A stretch of DNA of 64,000 nt, taken from Cryptomeria japonica (Eukaryota; Streptophyta; Pinopsida; Cupressales; Cupressaceae). The notes under the pieces were generated by a model that was not told the origin of the DNA, ran no database searches, and was given only the letters and a program-made list of their open reading frames with translations. The translations under genes and the position numbers were made by a program. Positions 10,961 to 22,417 of the stretch are shown piece after piece. Position 1 is the stretch's first letter. The number at the start of each line of letters is the position of its first letter. The stretch lies in NCBI RefSeq assembly GCF_030272615.1, contig NC_081407.1:264354574-264418573 (forward strand), in the 5' to 3' direction.

Positions 10961-11861
10961 TGTTAGGGTTCCCAAAGATATTGACAGGGGGGGCTGAATC
11001 AGTATCTGACCGGTTATGAGATTTTCTTAAAACTGAATATGCAGAATATAAAGTAACAGTATACCAGTATGCAAGAATTAATGCAAATAACAAAATCAAA
11101 AGCATCCACATGAAAAGAACACCATAACACAAGATGTTTAATGAGGAAACCCGGTGTGGGAAAAACCTCGGTGGGATTTGTGACCCACAATATTCACTTA
11201 CTGGCCAATAAGAGAATATTACTTACAATAGGGGCCTGCACATGCAGGAAGGCCAATTGCCTAGAGCTCACTGCTCAACAAGAAGTCACACTGACTTACA
11301 AAGAGGATTTACACAAATCCAATATTCTGTACTACTTTACAGTAGCATCTTTAATGCCAGATTCAGTACCGATTCTTGCTCTATTCTTTACATATACCCT
11401 TGACCTACAATTCGCACATTAGGTCTTCCTTATATTTTTTTTTTTTACATTCTCTCTATCTACCACAAATGCCTACAATGATCTCTTTTATATACAAGAG
11501 TCATTTTACAATTTGTCAAGTTGGCTTACAATGATAAACAAAATATTACATATCAAAAATCTTGTCGGCCTCTGTGCCGGTATACATATTTCCTTCTGTG
11601 TTGGTGTACATCTTCTGTGTCGGTGTACGTCTTCTGTGCCAGTACTGGTGTACATTGATTTAGTTGATGCCGATGCACTATTCTGTTTGAGTAATGCTTT
11701 GCCGGTATAATGTCTTTGCCAGTGCCATAGGATTGCAAGGTTGCCTGTGTAATGCTTGCCGGTATAATGTCTTTGCCGGTGCCATAGGATTGCAAGGTTG
11801 CCATCAATGACAAAACCTTCAATCACACACAATGTCTCATTGGAGTGTCCATATGCCAACA
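10961..11861 (-). repeat. NA element 5' LTR
   Basis: The second 901-bp LTR, TGTTAGGG..CCAACA. On the minus strand this is the promoter LTR: TATA box at about 11487-11494 and the copia-type U5 motif at 11141-11190. It carries the same 19-nt and 57-bp internal tandem repeats as the other LTR. Differences between the LTRs are single substitutions. Confidence 0.93.
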
Positions 11862-11866
11862 TCATG

Positions 11867-13488
11867 TGAATGGATCAAGGAGATATTATCATGTTTTAAA
11901 AAGATGAGATTATGAGGCCCCGTCATGTGAGCCACTATGGCTTGAAATTTATCAATATCCAGATCTTAAGGCACATTTGTTTCAACTAGTGCTTTTTCCA
12001 AGATGTCCTTATGTTATGGAGAAAGTTTTAGTAACTTGAGTATGGATATTTGAGCGGGATTTTTCTGCAGTTGATCAATTAAGTTATACTGAGTCTTAAG
12101 GAGAATGGTTGTTGTTGATGTATGTCTTTTCAAAACATATTTTTGAGCTCTAGTGGTTACATTGATCGACTCATGTTCATGTTTGTCTTTGATTTTAATG
12201 ACATTTACTTGATTGTCATTTGTCGATATATGATTGATGGTGTTATTGTATACGTTATTTATGCGAGCTCCTCTGGTATCGTTTGATGATGAAGCTCTTT
12301 CCTTGTTGTAATTTGGAAGAGGATTTTTAAACGCGTCATGATCACTATTTGTTTTGAGACCATCGATCGTTAAATCACCTCTATCAATCATGTCTTGAAA
12401 AATGTTTTTAAGCCTCATGCAGTCATTTGTTTGATGTCCTTTGTTTCAATTAAAATCATAGAAGTGCGAGTCATTCCACCAAGGTGGTTTGACCTGGGGT
12501 TCAAAGTTGTTTATGGCTGGTAATGTGATAATCTTGTTTGTTAGGAGTTCTTGGAATGTTGATTCTAAGGATTGCCCCAATGGTGTGTAGATGCGTATAT
12601 TTTGGAAATTGTTGGTGTTACCCCTTTGATTTGGATTAGTTCCTCGATTTGTGTTGTTTCCTTGGGCATTGTTGTTGGTATTTGGATTTGAAGGTCCTTG
12701 ATTGGTATTTGGCAGATAAGCTTTAGTGCCTTGGTTAGCACCCTTTTGATTCTTGGTAGCCTAGGGACTACCTGATAAAGCCAATACTGGTTGTTTGGAC
12801 TTCATATCATTAGCATCAGTTCCTCCATTAACAATGATTTTGTTTCAATTCCAAAATCTGGATTTGTCTAAGGTGTTGTTGTTGTTTTGGTTGTTAAAAT
12901 GAGAGTTAGATGAATTAGTTCCTTCTTTGAAGAACATCAATGTTCCTTTCTTGATACATGCTTCCTCTACTTGGATTTCATTTTTGATTAATTTGGCAAA
13001 AGATGGTATGCACTGGAGCTTGAGTAGATAACTCATCTCATTATTCAGATTGTCGATAAAGATGTCCATCTTTTCTTTCTAAGGCACATCTCGAGGATAT
13101 CTCAAAACCATATGTCTCCATCATTGAAGAATACCATGAATGTTTCATTGTTTTTCTGTTTGGTATTAGATACATCTAGCATGGTGATTGCGTGTTGAAT
13201 ATTGTAGGAGTATTGCGTGATAAATTTATTGATCAACTCATCAATGGATCTGACGGGAGGTGTAAGTTTAGACAACCACTCCATTGTTTTCCCTCCCAAA
13301 CTTCTTGGGAACACTCTCATCAAATAAGTGTTATCATGAGAAAATTCAAGGCTCATGGTACAAAATTCCCGAACATGATCGCGAGGATCACTCTTACCAT
13401 CATATTTGTCATATTTGGGTATGTCTGAATTCAAGGGAAAGGGTATCATGTTTAACCTCCTGTCAAAGGGGTAAGGACAATTTTTCAT
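11867..13488 (-). pseudogene. gypsy-1 gag and gag-protease linker
   Basis: The Gag core is visible at 13102-13488 (PKYDKYDGKSDPRDHVREF, then SLGGKTMEWLSKL and FITQYSYNIQ), a typical retrotransposon Gag fold. The C-terminal half is at 12845-13069. The spacer MIDRGDLTIDG and the linker ILKLLKLSP lie at 12014-12418. The frames differ, so the gene is broken by frameshifts as well as stops. The homologous pieces in gypsy-2 are 44718-45983. The linker ends at the target-site duplication 11862-11866 and continues into the protease at 5143. Confidence 0.85.
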
Positions 13489-14836
13489 TTAAGGAGTATC
13501 GAATTGTGGTCCCCTGTTGCATGTCCTACATTTGTCTCTACAACATTTGCATTTGTTGTGTAAGAGCAACCATGGGCGCATTTGTTTGTCGAGGAAATGG
13601 TTCTTCTCTTTCGTTATCCCTAGTTTAGGTATGGGTGTGTTCTGGTATGTTATGTTTAGGTATTTTTTGTTCAGGTATGTTTTCTTTTGGTTCAGGTGTC
13701 TCCTCCTCTCTATTGTTCTTGATAAGTGTAATTTTGAGACCTTGTCCTAAAGATTTCAGTGTCGAAGTCTTCAGGAATCCTAACTCCTTTGCTTGTTAGC
13801 ATGAGCATGTATTTTATTTGTCAACATCTATGAGTCTTTCCATAAGTTTTTGGAATGAGCAGTTTTCTTGACATTCCTAAATAAGCTCCTGAGTAATCTC
13901 TGTGTCCTAAGGATTTGATAATCTTTGACCCATACTGGACTCTGGTTGTGGTTCGCTTTGCTTGTTTCATTGAGAGCGGGTGACAATGGGCATCTAATAG
14001 AAACATTTTGTGACAAAGGGGATGAACTTCTCTTCTTCGTGTTGTTCAGGGGTTGGTGGTTCAAATTGAGCTATGTTTAAGTGATGTAGACTTCTGGGAA
14101 GAAAGCTAGGTTGATCTTTCCTCCACAATTCAAGCGTTGACTGAATGTTGATTTTTTGCAAAAGGCTCTACTTCTCAATGGTTCTTCGTCAAATTCGTTT
14201 GACTTGTCTTGAAGATATAACCGCATATGATGGAGAAAGGTGCGATGTGATTTGAAGAGTTGGCGATTGATGTAGATAAATCTATTCCGTTTGGCAAGTT
14301 TTTAAGAACTGAGTTGTCATTTCTTCAACTTAGTTTTGTGATGAAGACTTTTTCTTCTCAAAATATGAGGAGTGGTCATACACGATTGATCAATGGTTTC
14401 CTTTGATGTTTGGATTGAGATACTTTGTTTGAAAACTTAAGCCTACTTTTATCGAGTAGTGGTTTAGATTTGCCTCCACGACAAAGTGCGTCAAATGATA
14501 TGGATAAGAGTTTCTTGACATGGAGACTCGATTTGACAACTTAGCTTTAAACTAGGCATTTTTTGTTGATAGAATCTGTTTAATTGGTGGACCCTTTGAT
14601 CAATGTGATGATGTTACCCAATTTTGATAGGAGAAAGTTTTATCTCTAGCTAGTTTCAGATTCTGACAACTGTTGTTCTAAGAATGACTTGTTTGATTGT
14701 TTGGAATATTTTTCTGATGTTTTGGTTCAAGTTTTGCTTGGCAAGGTCGACTAAGGATCCAAAAGGGTATCTGAGACTGATGATAATTTTTTTTTAAATG
14801 CTCAGTTTTTCTCTCTATTTTTCTAAGTTTTTACCT
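13489..14836 (-). other. gypsy-1 gag N-terminal remnant and leader
   Basis: No ORF with recognisable domains. The part next to gag (about 13489-14100) is probably the decayed N-terminal extension that is Gln-rich in gypsy-2; a phrase like QQGTTIRYS precedes the Gag core. The rest is AT-rich untranslated leader without clear homology to a gene. Confidence 0.45.
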
Positions 14837-15201
14837 ATGCGCTAAGACAGATACTGGATGCGCTAAAGTGTGATCTAGATGCACTATCAAAAGCCACCAA
14901 TGTGCGAAGCTACCTGTGCTAAGCATTAAACCAAAGTTTTGAATTTTGACTGATCTAGATGGGTTATGCGCTAATCTGTCCTTAGTATGTGCTAATGTTT
15001 AGACTCAAAGTGCTATAGTTTGCCCCCAATGTGCTAGGCTGATGCTTCAAAGCGCTAATATGGTGCCTTAGAGTGCTAGTGAAAGGTTTGCCAAATGTTC
15101 AGACTGTTATGCACTATCTTTGAGAATAAATGTGCTAAGTTTCAGCTTGTATGCACTAAAGTGTGTTCCAAATGCACTAGGAGATTGCTCCTACGTGCTA
15201 A
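14837..15201. repeat. gypsy-1 leader array B: core ATGYRCTAA at 21-nt steps
   Basis: Plus-strand cores start at 14837, 14858, 14879, 14900; then 14966, 14987, 15008, 15029, 15050, 15071; then 15109, 15130, 15151, 15172, 15193. Within each run every step is exactly 21 nt. The 9-nt core is conserved (ATG, C or T, G or A, CTAA, with a few changes), while the 12 nt between cores vary almost freely. In element orientation the core is TTAGYRCAT. This is not an ordinary tandem repeat, because only the core and the spacing are kept. Confidence 0.9.
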
Positions 15202-16719
15202 ACTACTCTGTTTGTTCTATTTTTGGTTTTTTTTGGAAATTTTCCAACACTTATTTAATTTTGATGGATTATTTTCTGAAGTATAAATTGCAAACACAAC
15301 AAGAAAAAGACAAGCATTTTTGCCTATTCTAAACAAAGAGTGTATGTTCTACGAGGATGTGTTCAAATCCCCAATGTTTTCACAGGTTTGGATACAAACA
15401 AGACAATTCAGACAGACTCGTTATTCAAAGGTCATCAACAATACCATAGCCCACTAGTCTCGATACTTCATCAGCTCAAACAGTTGTGTCACCCCCTAGG
15501 GGGTGCCCGTTCTTTTGCCTTTTGTCATAAATTAACCCAAAGGGAATTGCTTCACAATTGGGTAGTTATCTTGGGAGATATATGGTGAGTAATCTTGGGA
15601 GCGGATTCTTCCCCACCCTTGCACTATGATATTGAGGATGTTTGGATATTGACTCAGCTCAAGGTTTCCATTGCTAAAGTTTGTAATCAAGCTTCCTATT
15701 CAGTCTTCAGTGATAAACTCCCTCGAGAGGCTTTCCAAACTTTAGAACAAAGGCTTTATGTATCGTAAAGATACTGGGGGAAGGCTAATCGCTAAGAAAA
15801 ACCGTTGAAGGGACTTTCGTCATCCTCCACTTTTGATTATAGTGGGTTGGAACACTTGGCGATAAAGTCATTTGCCACTTAGGTTGTTCCCCTCTCACCG
15901 ACCATTTAAATGGCACTCTAAGAGCAACTCGGGAGGGCGGGCTTGCTAAAGGATGTAAATGCTTGAATTATAGAAAGCTTAAGAGTGGTTTGGCTTTTTG
16001 GTCACCCAGTTAAGGGGAGAGCTTATACCTTCCACTTTCGAGACAAGACACAAAATAGTTGTTTTTAACCTTTCAATTCAATGATTTGCTAACTTCTATT
16101 GGGAGATGTTGCTCCAAAAAGGCATGGTGTTCTTTTTAACTCTCAAATCAATGATTTTCTGATCTAAGTAAAGAAATCCTAGTCAACAAAGAAAATTCTT
16201 CGATATGGTCAACAAAATAAATTTGATAGGGGAAGGATTTCCCTCTTTTGTTCTATCTAGAATTTGAAAATGAGGTTCTTTAACTTTATGCAAGAAATGA
16301 AGTGGATCCTTTTAAACACCAAAGGATGGTGAGGTTCATTTTAAAACTTTGCACAAATAAACTTTGTCTTGTTCTTTTTAAACCACAAAATGAAGTATTT
16401 CTCTCCCTATGAAAACAAGGTAAGGTTTTTGTTTGTTGTTCTTTTTAAGTAACCCAAAAGGAAAATGAGTTCATTTTTACCAATAAGGAAATGAAGAAAA
16501 CTTCAAATAACTAACTTAACAAAGTTAGAAACAAGAAAAATTTAATCAAAATGCCTAAACTAGTAAAATGAAATCTCCCAACTCTGCAAACAAATGTTTG
16601 TGATTTGCAATAAAACATCAGTTAGCAAAAAGAGTTTTCAAGGTGGACTTCTACAAGTCTAATTTATTTTTTATTTTTTTGGTCTCGGTTACAACTGTGT
16701 TTTTCCCTCAGTGTCTGTT
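15202..16719 (-). other. gypsy-1 leader, central part
   Basis: Untranslated leader without a recognised gene. It includes a block at about 15871-15960 (GTTGTTCCCCTCTCACC, then AACTCGGGAGGGCGGG) that is similar to a block at 56829-56915 in the leader of gypsy-2 (GTTGTTCCCTCTCACC, then AATCGGGAGGTAGGCCC). Conservation between two such diverged elements suggests a structural or packaging role. Around 16060-16160 the phrase CAATTCAATGATTTGCTAAC is repeated with changes. Confidence 0.5.
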
Positions 16720-16974
16720 ATTTGCTAATCTATAGACCCGATGTGCTACAGAATCGCACCAATGCACTAACAGAAGACCCATATGTGCTACATTGTTGTA
16801 TGGATGCACTGAATTGATGCTTTAAAGTGTTGAGGCTTAACAGGAATCAATAGAAGGGTTATGCGCTAAGGTTACTATGGAAAACGCTAAGTTTCAGGTC
16901 CAATGCGCTAAACAGTGAGCGGTATGCGCCGGAGGACAAACCAGATGCGTTAAAGGATGGTACCAACGCGCTAA
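16720..16974. repeat. gypsy-1 leader array A: core ATGYRCTAA at 21-nt steps, next to primer site
   Basis: Cores start at 16720, 16741, 16762, 16783, 16804, 16825 and then at 16861, 16882, 16903, 16924, 16945, 16966. These are two runs of six with exact 21-nt spacing, offset from each other by 36 nt. It is the same core as array B but 1.5 kb away, directly downstream (in element orientation) of the primer site at 17041-17061. Confidence 0.9.
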
Positions 16975-17040
16975 TTCATATTTTCCGCGTACCTATAATG
17001 TTAGATCTGTAGAAAAAATGATTTGATAAATGGGGTTATG

Positions 17041-17061
17041 CCCCACGGTGGGTGCCCAAAA
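17041..17061 (-). other. gypsy-1 primer-binding site
   Basis: On the minus strand the bases after the 5' LTR read TTTTGGGCACCCACCGTGGGG. This resembles the tRNA-Lys-type primer site of other plant gypsy elements (TGGCGCCCACCGTGGGG), with a few changes. It differs from the site of gypsy-2. Confidence 0.7.
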
Positions 17062-18529
17062 TGTGTGTGGGAAAAGTGATGCGATGAAATGGAAAATATG
17101 AATTCAGGACTAGTCCACACACCAATGGGACTCTTGGTACAAGTTATGGAGTTATGTGGAATAACTCAACTTCCCAAGGGATGTTCTATTGTTCTCTATT
17201 TCACAAGATCCCCCAAGCCAATGCCTTTTCTCTCAGATCACTAAGCAAAGTGACTTGGGGATGACAATCATGAGAATGAGGGATGTTTGATCAATCTAAC
17301 ATGAATGCAATCCTAAATGTGCATGATATTAACAAGTATGAATTAAACTAGAATGTATATGATGATAATATGCAAGGATTAGTAAAAGAACTATCCTAAC
17401 ATGATACACTAGCTAAACATGATTATTATGATAATAGAAATACTTCTAAAATGTTTATTAGATTATTTCTATTCAAAGAGAGACTAAATGCTTTATAAAA
17501 ATGTGTATAGATTAGATGCATGAAACTTGGATTATTAGTAAAATGTCTATAAGTTTGATACTAAAGACTTGGATATGAAATGGAGGAATGAGATCTCTAT
17601 TTATAGGAAGAATAGGGCAATGGATGGTAAGTATTGCATGATCTGATCAAGGGCCAGGATTGAAAGTTATCAATCCATGTTTACAATTCTCACCAATGAA
17701 ATGGTGACAATTATCAACATAAGACTGCTTAAGAGGGGATGTAAGAAGCATTAAATGCTTGAGAAGACCTCATGGTTACCTTAGGAGGTAAGGGTTAAAG
17801 TTAGGTTAAGGTTATCCATTGGATAAAGCTTTTACCCAGAGGATAAACTCTTGTGCAAGGGTTAAAGGGATAACCATGGTCAAAGCAATGAATGCTTGAT
17901 GAGACCCTTGGGTTAGATGAGGGTTGAGTTAGAGATAAAGTCTCTAATCATGCAAGAGGGTTGAGTTAACCGTTAATGGTTTAGAAGACTTTCAAGGTTA
18001 ACTTGTTGAAGACATAAAGCCTTTAATTGTTTTCAAATACTTTGAAGGTAAAGATAAGTGACTTCTCTTTGCTTGGAGATGTGACAATATTTAGGAGATG
18101 GATTAGGCTAAATTAGAATTGATTAGAAGAATCTAGAAGGGGTTTAGGAGACAAGTGGGAGATGTAGGAGAATGCAAGTGGATGGAGGGTAATTTTAATT
18201 AAAATAAATTACTTCATTTCAACTAAAATAGATGCAACTTGCATAAATACAAGTGGAGGATTTAAATAAATAAATTAGGTTTATTTATTTGAAGTGAACA
18301 ATTTAATTAAATGTAAATTTAATTAAAAAAAGTAGAAAGGGGATTTAATTAAATAAAGTGATTTATTCAATTAAATGGATATGAAAGGCCTAGGTGAATT
18401 TAATTAAATAAATTGAATAACTTATTTAATCAAATAGATGAATGTGAATAATTTAATTAAATAGAGGAATGAGGTTAAAATGAATATTAAATATTCACTT
18501 AGGAAAGTGGTCATTTTTGTATGCCTACA
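17062..18529 (-). repeat. gypsy-1 5' LTR
   Basis: 1468 bp, TGTGTGTGGG..TGCCTACA on the plus strand. The minus-strand start is TGTAGGCATAC. A TATA box (TATAAATA on the minus strand) lies at 17598-17605, followed by a U5 of about 540 bp up to the primer site. The upstream half is very AT-rich with repeated TTTAATTAAATAAA words (18190-18480). The partner LTR is outside the window, so the ends are inferred from TG..CA, the primer site and the resumption of gypsy-3 gag at 18530. Confidence 0.8.
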
Positions 18530-19670
18530 CTATGTATTCATAAGATGAATTAGTATAAATAGCTTATTATTATTGGCATCAGTTTTAGGAGCTTTTCCTT
18601 TGTCACATTTTGAAAATAGATCCATAAACATCGCATGCTCTTCATTGGATGAGTGACCTTCAATTTCAATTGTTCCTTTGTCAATAAGATCTTGAATAAG
18701 ATTTTTCAACTTGTGATAATTACTAATCTTATGCCCTTTTCTCTTATGATATTCATAGTACTCATTGTAATTCCACCATGATGGTTTTTCTCTTGATTCA
18801 AATGGTCAATTATTGGGTATTATAATGAGCTTACTAGCAACAAGTTTCTTCAATGTTGATTCAATTGGTTCTCCTAGGGGCATATACTTTCTTTGTGTTG
18901 TAGGTCTTAGTACCCTTTGGATATTGACTTGATTGTTAGATGAGCTAGCTATGAAAAAAATTACCACAGGTTTGACCACATTCGCATCCAAAACCCCATT
19001 GTTCATTGTGTTCTTATTTTTGTTCCAAAAATGGGGTCTTTTTTTAAATTAGAATCATCCTTGTTTTCCTTCAAAATTTTGATAGTGCCTTGTTCAAGAA
19101 GAACTTTTTGAATGGATAGACCCTTTTCAATAACTTCTTGAAATGTAGATAAACATAACTTGTGGAGGTCATATCCAATTTCCCAATTTAAGTTTTGGGT
19201 AAACATTTTGACCAATTATTTCTGTGGAATGTTACAAGGGAAACGACTAGCCAAGTTTCTCTGTCATTGTAAACATGATGCAAAGCAGTCTCCATTTCAT
19301 TGGTTGTAGTGCATAAAGTTGTAATTGTAACCTCACACTCAATATTGTTAGAGAAATGTTGAATAAACGCTTCGGCCAAATCACCTCATGAACTAATGAT
19401 AGGTGGAAATCTTGAAAAGCATTCCATGGCTTGTCCACCCAAACTTTATGGAAAAATATGCATTAAGTAAGAATCTTCATGAGCCACTTCTATGCAAGCC
19501 ATGAAAAATTGTCCGATGTGTGCCTTAGGATCACCTTTTCCTTTGTACTTGTTGAATTTGGGAACAACAAAATGTGGACGAAAAGGTGGCATGGTCATGC
19601 TCCTATGAAAAGGATAAGGATAACTGTCCTGAATTGTGTAAGTCTTAATGGGAGTTCGCATATTTACCAT
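18530..19670 (-). pseudogene. gypsy-3 gag core, degenerate
   Basis: The Gag core starts with VPKFNKYKGKGDPKAHIGQF (19446-19670 piece) and continues as LAEAFIQHFSNNIECEVT (19188-19379). A frameshifted middle follows (19003-19215, FQEVIEKGLSIQKVL), then MPLGEPIESTLKKLV (18806-19006). The last phrase matches MGEPIESVMKQL in gypsy-2 gag at 45060-45086. Four frames are needed to read it, so it is dead. Its left end is cut by the gypsy-1 LTR. Confidence 0.82.
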
Positions 19671-20625
19671 CTATTGTTGCAATTATCTTATTTGTTTGCA
19701 AATGGCTAATAGGTATTATTCTATTCCTTTTAGGTGCCCCTATGCCTAATCCACCAAGGGGAGTTATATAAGCATGACATTGGTCATGTCTTTCTTTGAC
19801 AGGTGGTGGAAGAGGTATGTAATTGTTACATGGACCACTTAGAATGCAATTTTGATATTGAGCATTAAGTATTGGGAGAGTGTAATCATCATGACCATGA
19901 GCATAATTGGTATTTAAAGCATGCTATTGGACATGTTCATTGAATATAACACACGATCATCTGGTATGTGTGTTATCACATGATTATAACCTTGGTTAGT
20001 ATCTTGTTGTTGATTATATGTGTGGGTATTCCTTTCACCATGAAGCTCATTAGCACAAGGTTATTTCTCATGATTTTGTTAGGTATACATCGAACGAGTA
20101 CGCACATATGGATAGGCATATCTTTTTTTTTAAAGGGATGATGGTGACTTAGGCATGGGGACACATGCTCATATCCATGTCCACCATTACTACCACCAAG
20201 GTGATTTGGGTCTTCTTCTAAAAGTTGTGAAAAATCAAAATCATGGGGTAATATGGCACCATCTTGAAGTAGCATGTATAAATAACATTGGGGATCCTTT
20301 CTTAAAACTATGTCAAGAAATGTATTCAACCTAGCGTTAGACATATGATCTTGAATTTTTGATAATGTTAAGAACTCATTGTTTGAATCGTGTATATTAC
20401 TGTGGTTCTCAAAAGATCCAGTGTTCTAAAATTCTTCTTCATCATAAGCATGTGTATCCATGTCTTGAGATTTTGGAGCTTCTTTCGCTTGTTTTCTAAA
20501 TCTTTAGGCTCAAGTTTCAACCATGAAATTGAAAGGACTTGACTTGGATGAAATGGAAAAGAATGATAAGGTTGATTATGGAAGCTAAGATAATAATGGG
20601 GAAAAAGTCTAAAATTGTCTTGCAA
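19671..20625 (-). pseudogene. gypsy-3 gag N-terminal region
   Basis: Two open pieces (19976-20344 and 20368-20625) with no recognised domain. Both are His-, Pro- and Asp-rich, for example AILPHDFDFSQLLEEDPNHL. Their position upstream of the Gag core corresponds to the Gln-rich N-terminal extension of gypsy-2. Read as a decayed, fast-evolving Gag extension. Confidence 0.5.
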
Positions 20626-20995
20626 GATTCTAAGATGATGTTCAAAATGGTAAGATTAGGAATATGATAGATAGCCACAAATCGATAACTTAAGAAAGAT
20701 ATATGGCTTCCTAGTAGATGAAAATTTCCAAAAGTTGACCCAACTCAAGTGACTAAGATGGTACCCAAGATGATAAATCTAATATGGGAACCACCTAGCA
20801 ATGTCAAGATATGTTGCAAGATGCATAAGGACAACAAAACAACTTTTGAAAATTTAAGGAATATTTTGATGTTTTGAATGAATACAGGTTTAAAAATATC
20901 TAAAAATGGAAGGGAACCAATGGAAAACTAATGGTTGACTAACTAGGAATCCTAAGGAATCAGCTTAGAATCTCTTTCAATTTTTGTAACCATGT

Positions 20996-21258
20996 ACATA
21001 GTAAGAAACTGCAAATGTGTCAAAAAGTGCCACAGATGCAATAACGAAGTCCAAATATGTGTTTTCTAGTTTATAAAATGTTTAGCAAAATTGTTCAAAT
21101 ATGTGGTAAGAGTGTCCAAATACATAGTAAGATCTTGCAACTATGCAATAGACTATTTTAGATATGCAATTTGAGACTATTCAAATACGTGATAGAATTA
21201 ACCAAATACATGATAAATTTAGCCATAGATGCAGCAGAAAGTGTCAAAAATATTTCTA
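20996..21258. repeat. gypsy-3 leader array B: core AYGNNRTAA at 21-nt steps
   Basis: Cores start at 20996, 21015, 21036, 21057, 21078, 21101, 21122, 21143, 21164, 21187, 21208, 21229 and 21250. Nine of the twelve steps are exactly 21; the others are 19, 23 and 23. Typical cores are ATGCAATAA, ACATAGTAA, ACGTGATAG and ATGTGGTAA. The sequence between cores varies. The position, just upstream of gag, equals array B of gypsy-1, but the core is different. Confidence 0.8.
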
Positions 21259-22417
21259 CTAAAATTGTATATCTACTTTTCTGTCCAAGTATGTTTTTTA
21301 ATTTACAAAGTGTCTTTAGTGACTAGATCTTATTATTTAATGATTGTTGTACCAAGAAAACATTGCAACAAGAAGAAACAATTGTTGTTGTGTGATTTAT
21401 CCAAAATTTTGAGCATAAAGTGTATGTTCATAGACCAAATCTATCCAATTTCCATGGGTATCAAAACAATCAAAAACACTTCAAACACTTCCTATCTCTA
21501 AGGTCAAAGCTTCACTGTGATAACTTCGACCCACAACTTGGAATCTCTGTCGACATAAATTTAGGGACACTTAAAATGCATGTGTACACTCTTGTCTTTG
21601 TGAGAGAGGATAGGCAAGGGCCTCCGAGACTGGAAGGATGACCCCATCGCCCTCTCCCTAAAAAGCTATGTGTAGCTTATGCTAAGCCGAGGATTTGTGC
21701 GTCATGTCAAGGGAGCCATATGGTGAGTATATTGAGGGAAAAAATAACTATTCCCTTGCACTGAAAATTATCAAAATAAGGGTAGTCCACTAAGAAGGCT
21801 TTTAGTCACAATTTGGGGGACCAACACCTTGCGAGCATCTACCAAGTCACTTAAGAATTTTATCAACCTTATTTGGAGTGAAGAATACCTCACATAAATG
21901 TGGCTATGAGGTTTGATTTTATATTGATACTATACAACAAAGGCTAATGCTAGTTAGATATTATTTAGTCTTAATCAATTTATATAGCAGCCCAAAGGAA
22001 AGATTCACTTAGGGTCGTCCCATTGAGGTGATTACTTCTCTAAGGCAGGCATTTATATAAAAGAAAATAAGATGTTTAATGATTCTCTTGCACCCAAGAT
22101 CTGTGAAGGAAAGGGTAGAGGATACTTCCATAAACGCCTTAAGGGTTCTACAACATAGTGTGCAAGCATACCAAACACTTCAAACAAATGTTCTTTTTAG
22201 TGCACCAAATTCAAATGTTATCTAATCTAGGAAATCTCAAGCACGCTCCTTTAATACCCCTACAAAACTACAGAGTAGTAGTTTCAACATCAACCCTAAC
22301 TTGCAAACACAAAAGATTAGGATAGAAAATAATCAAAAGAGGCCTTCTACAAATGGATAAACATCCTCAAGGTTCAGAATACCTGCAAAATCAAAGATGT
22401 AATAGAATAGAGCATAT
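21259..22417 (-). other. gypsy-3 leader, central part
   Basis: No gene recognised. The stretch near 21640-21730 (CCATATGGTGAGTATATTGAGG) recalls 15580-15610 of the gypsy-1 leader (TATATGGTGAGTAATCTTGGG), so the leaders are homologous but far diverged. Confidence 0.4.

Larger units (their letters stand above)
5149..11861 (-). mobile_element. Pol-less copia-type LTR retrotransposon with a large unknown ORF (NA element)
   Basis: A complete 6713-bp element: two 901-bp LTRs (5149-6049 and 10961-11861) with TG..CA ends, a 5-bp TSD (TCATG), an initiator-Met primer site next to the right LTR and a purine tract next to the left LTR, so it reads on the minus strand. Between the LTRs are a Gag-like ORF1 (10889 to about 9753) and ORF2 (9447-6409). 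No protease, RT, RNase H or integrase motif is present in any frame, so it must have moved with enzymes supplied by another element. The LTRs resemble copia LTRs in their U5 motif and primer type. Its LTRs differ by a few percent by eye, so the insertion is fairly young. Confidence 0.93.
1..18529 (-). mobile_element. gypsy-1: Tat-type Ty3/gypsy retrotransposon, left end outside window
   Basis: Read on the minus strand from the right: 5' LTR (17062-18529), primer site, long leader, gag, then protease/G-patch, RT, RNase H, a second RNase H and integrase, ending at the left edge. The 3' LTR lies outside the window. The order RT, RNase H, second RNase H, integrase is diagnostic of the Tat branch of plant Ty3/gypsy elements. 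The element is split at 5149-11861 by another complete element, and its coding parts carry many stops and frameshifts, so it is a dead copy. It sits inside gypsy-3, whose gag starts directly at 18530. Boundary confidence is high on the right and not assessable on the left. Confidence 0.9.

Noticed and set aside
14837-15201. Possible CRISPR array because of regular spacing
   Set aside because: The repeat is only 9 nt with 12-nt variable parts, in a plant retrotransposon leader; no cas genes and no 28-37-nt repeats.
15095-15332. Plus-strand ORFs over array B (CTKVCSKCTRRLLLRAK)
   Set aside because: Created by the 21-nt period being a multiple of three; the ORFs cover only the last run, and the other runs have stops in the same frame.
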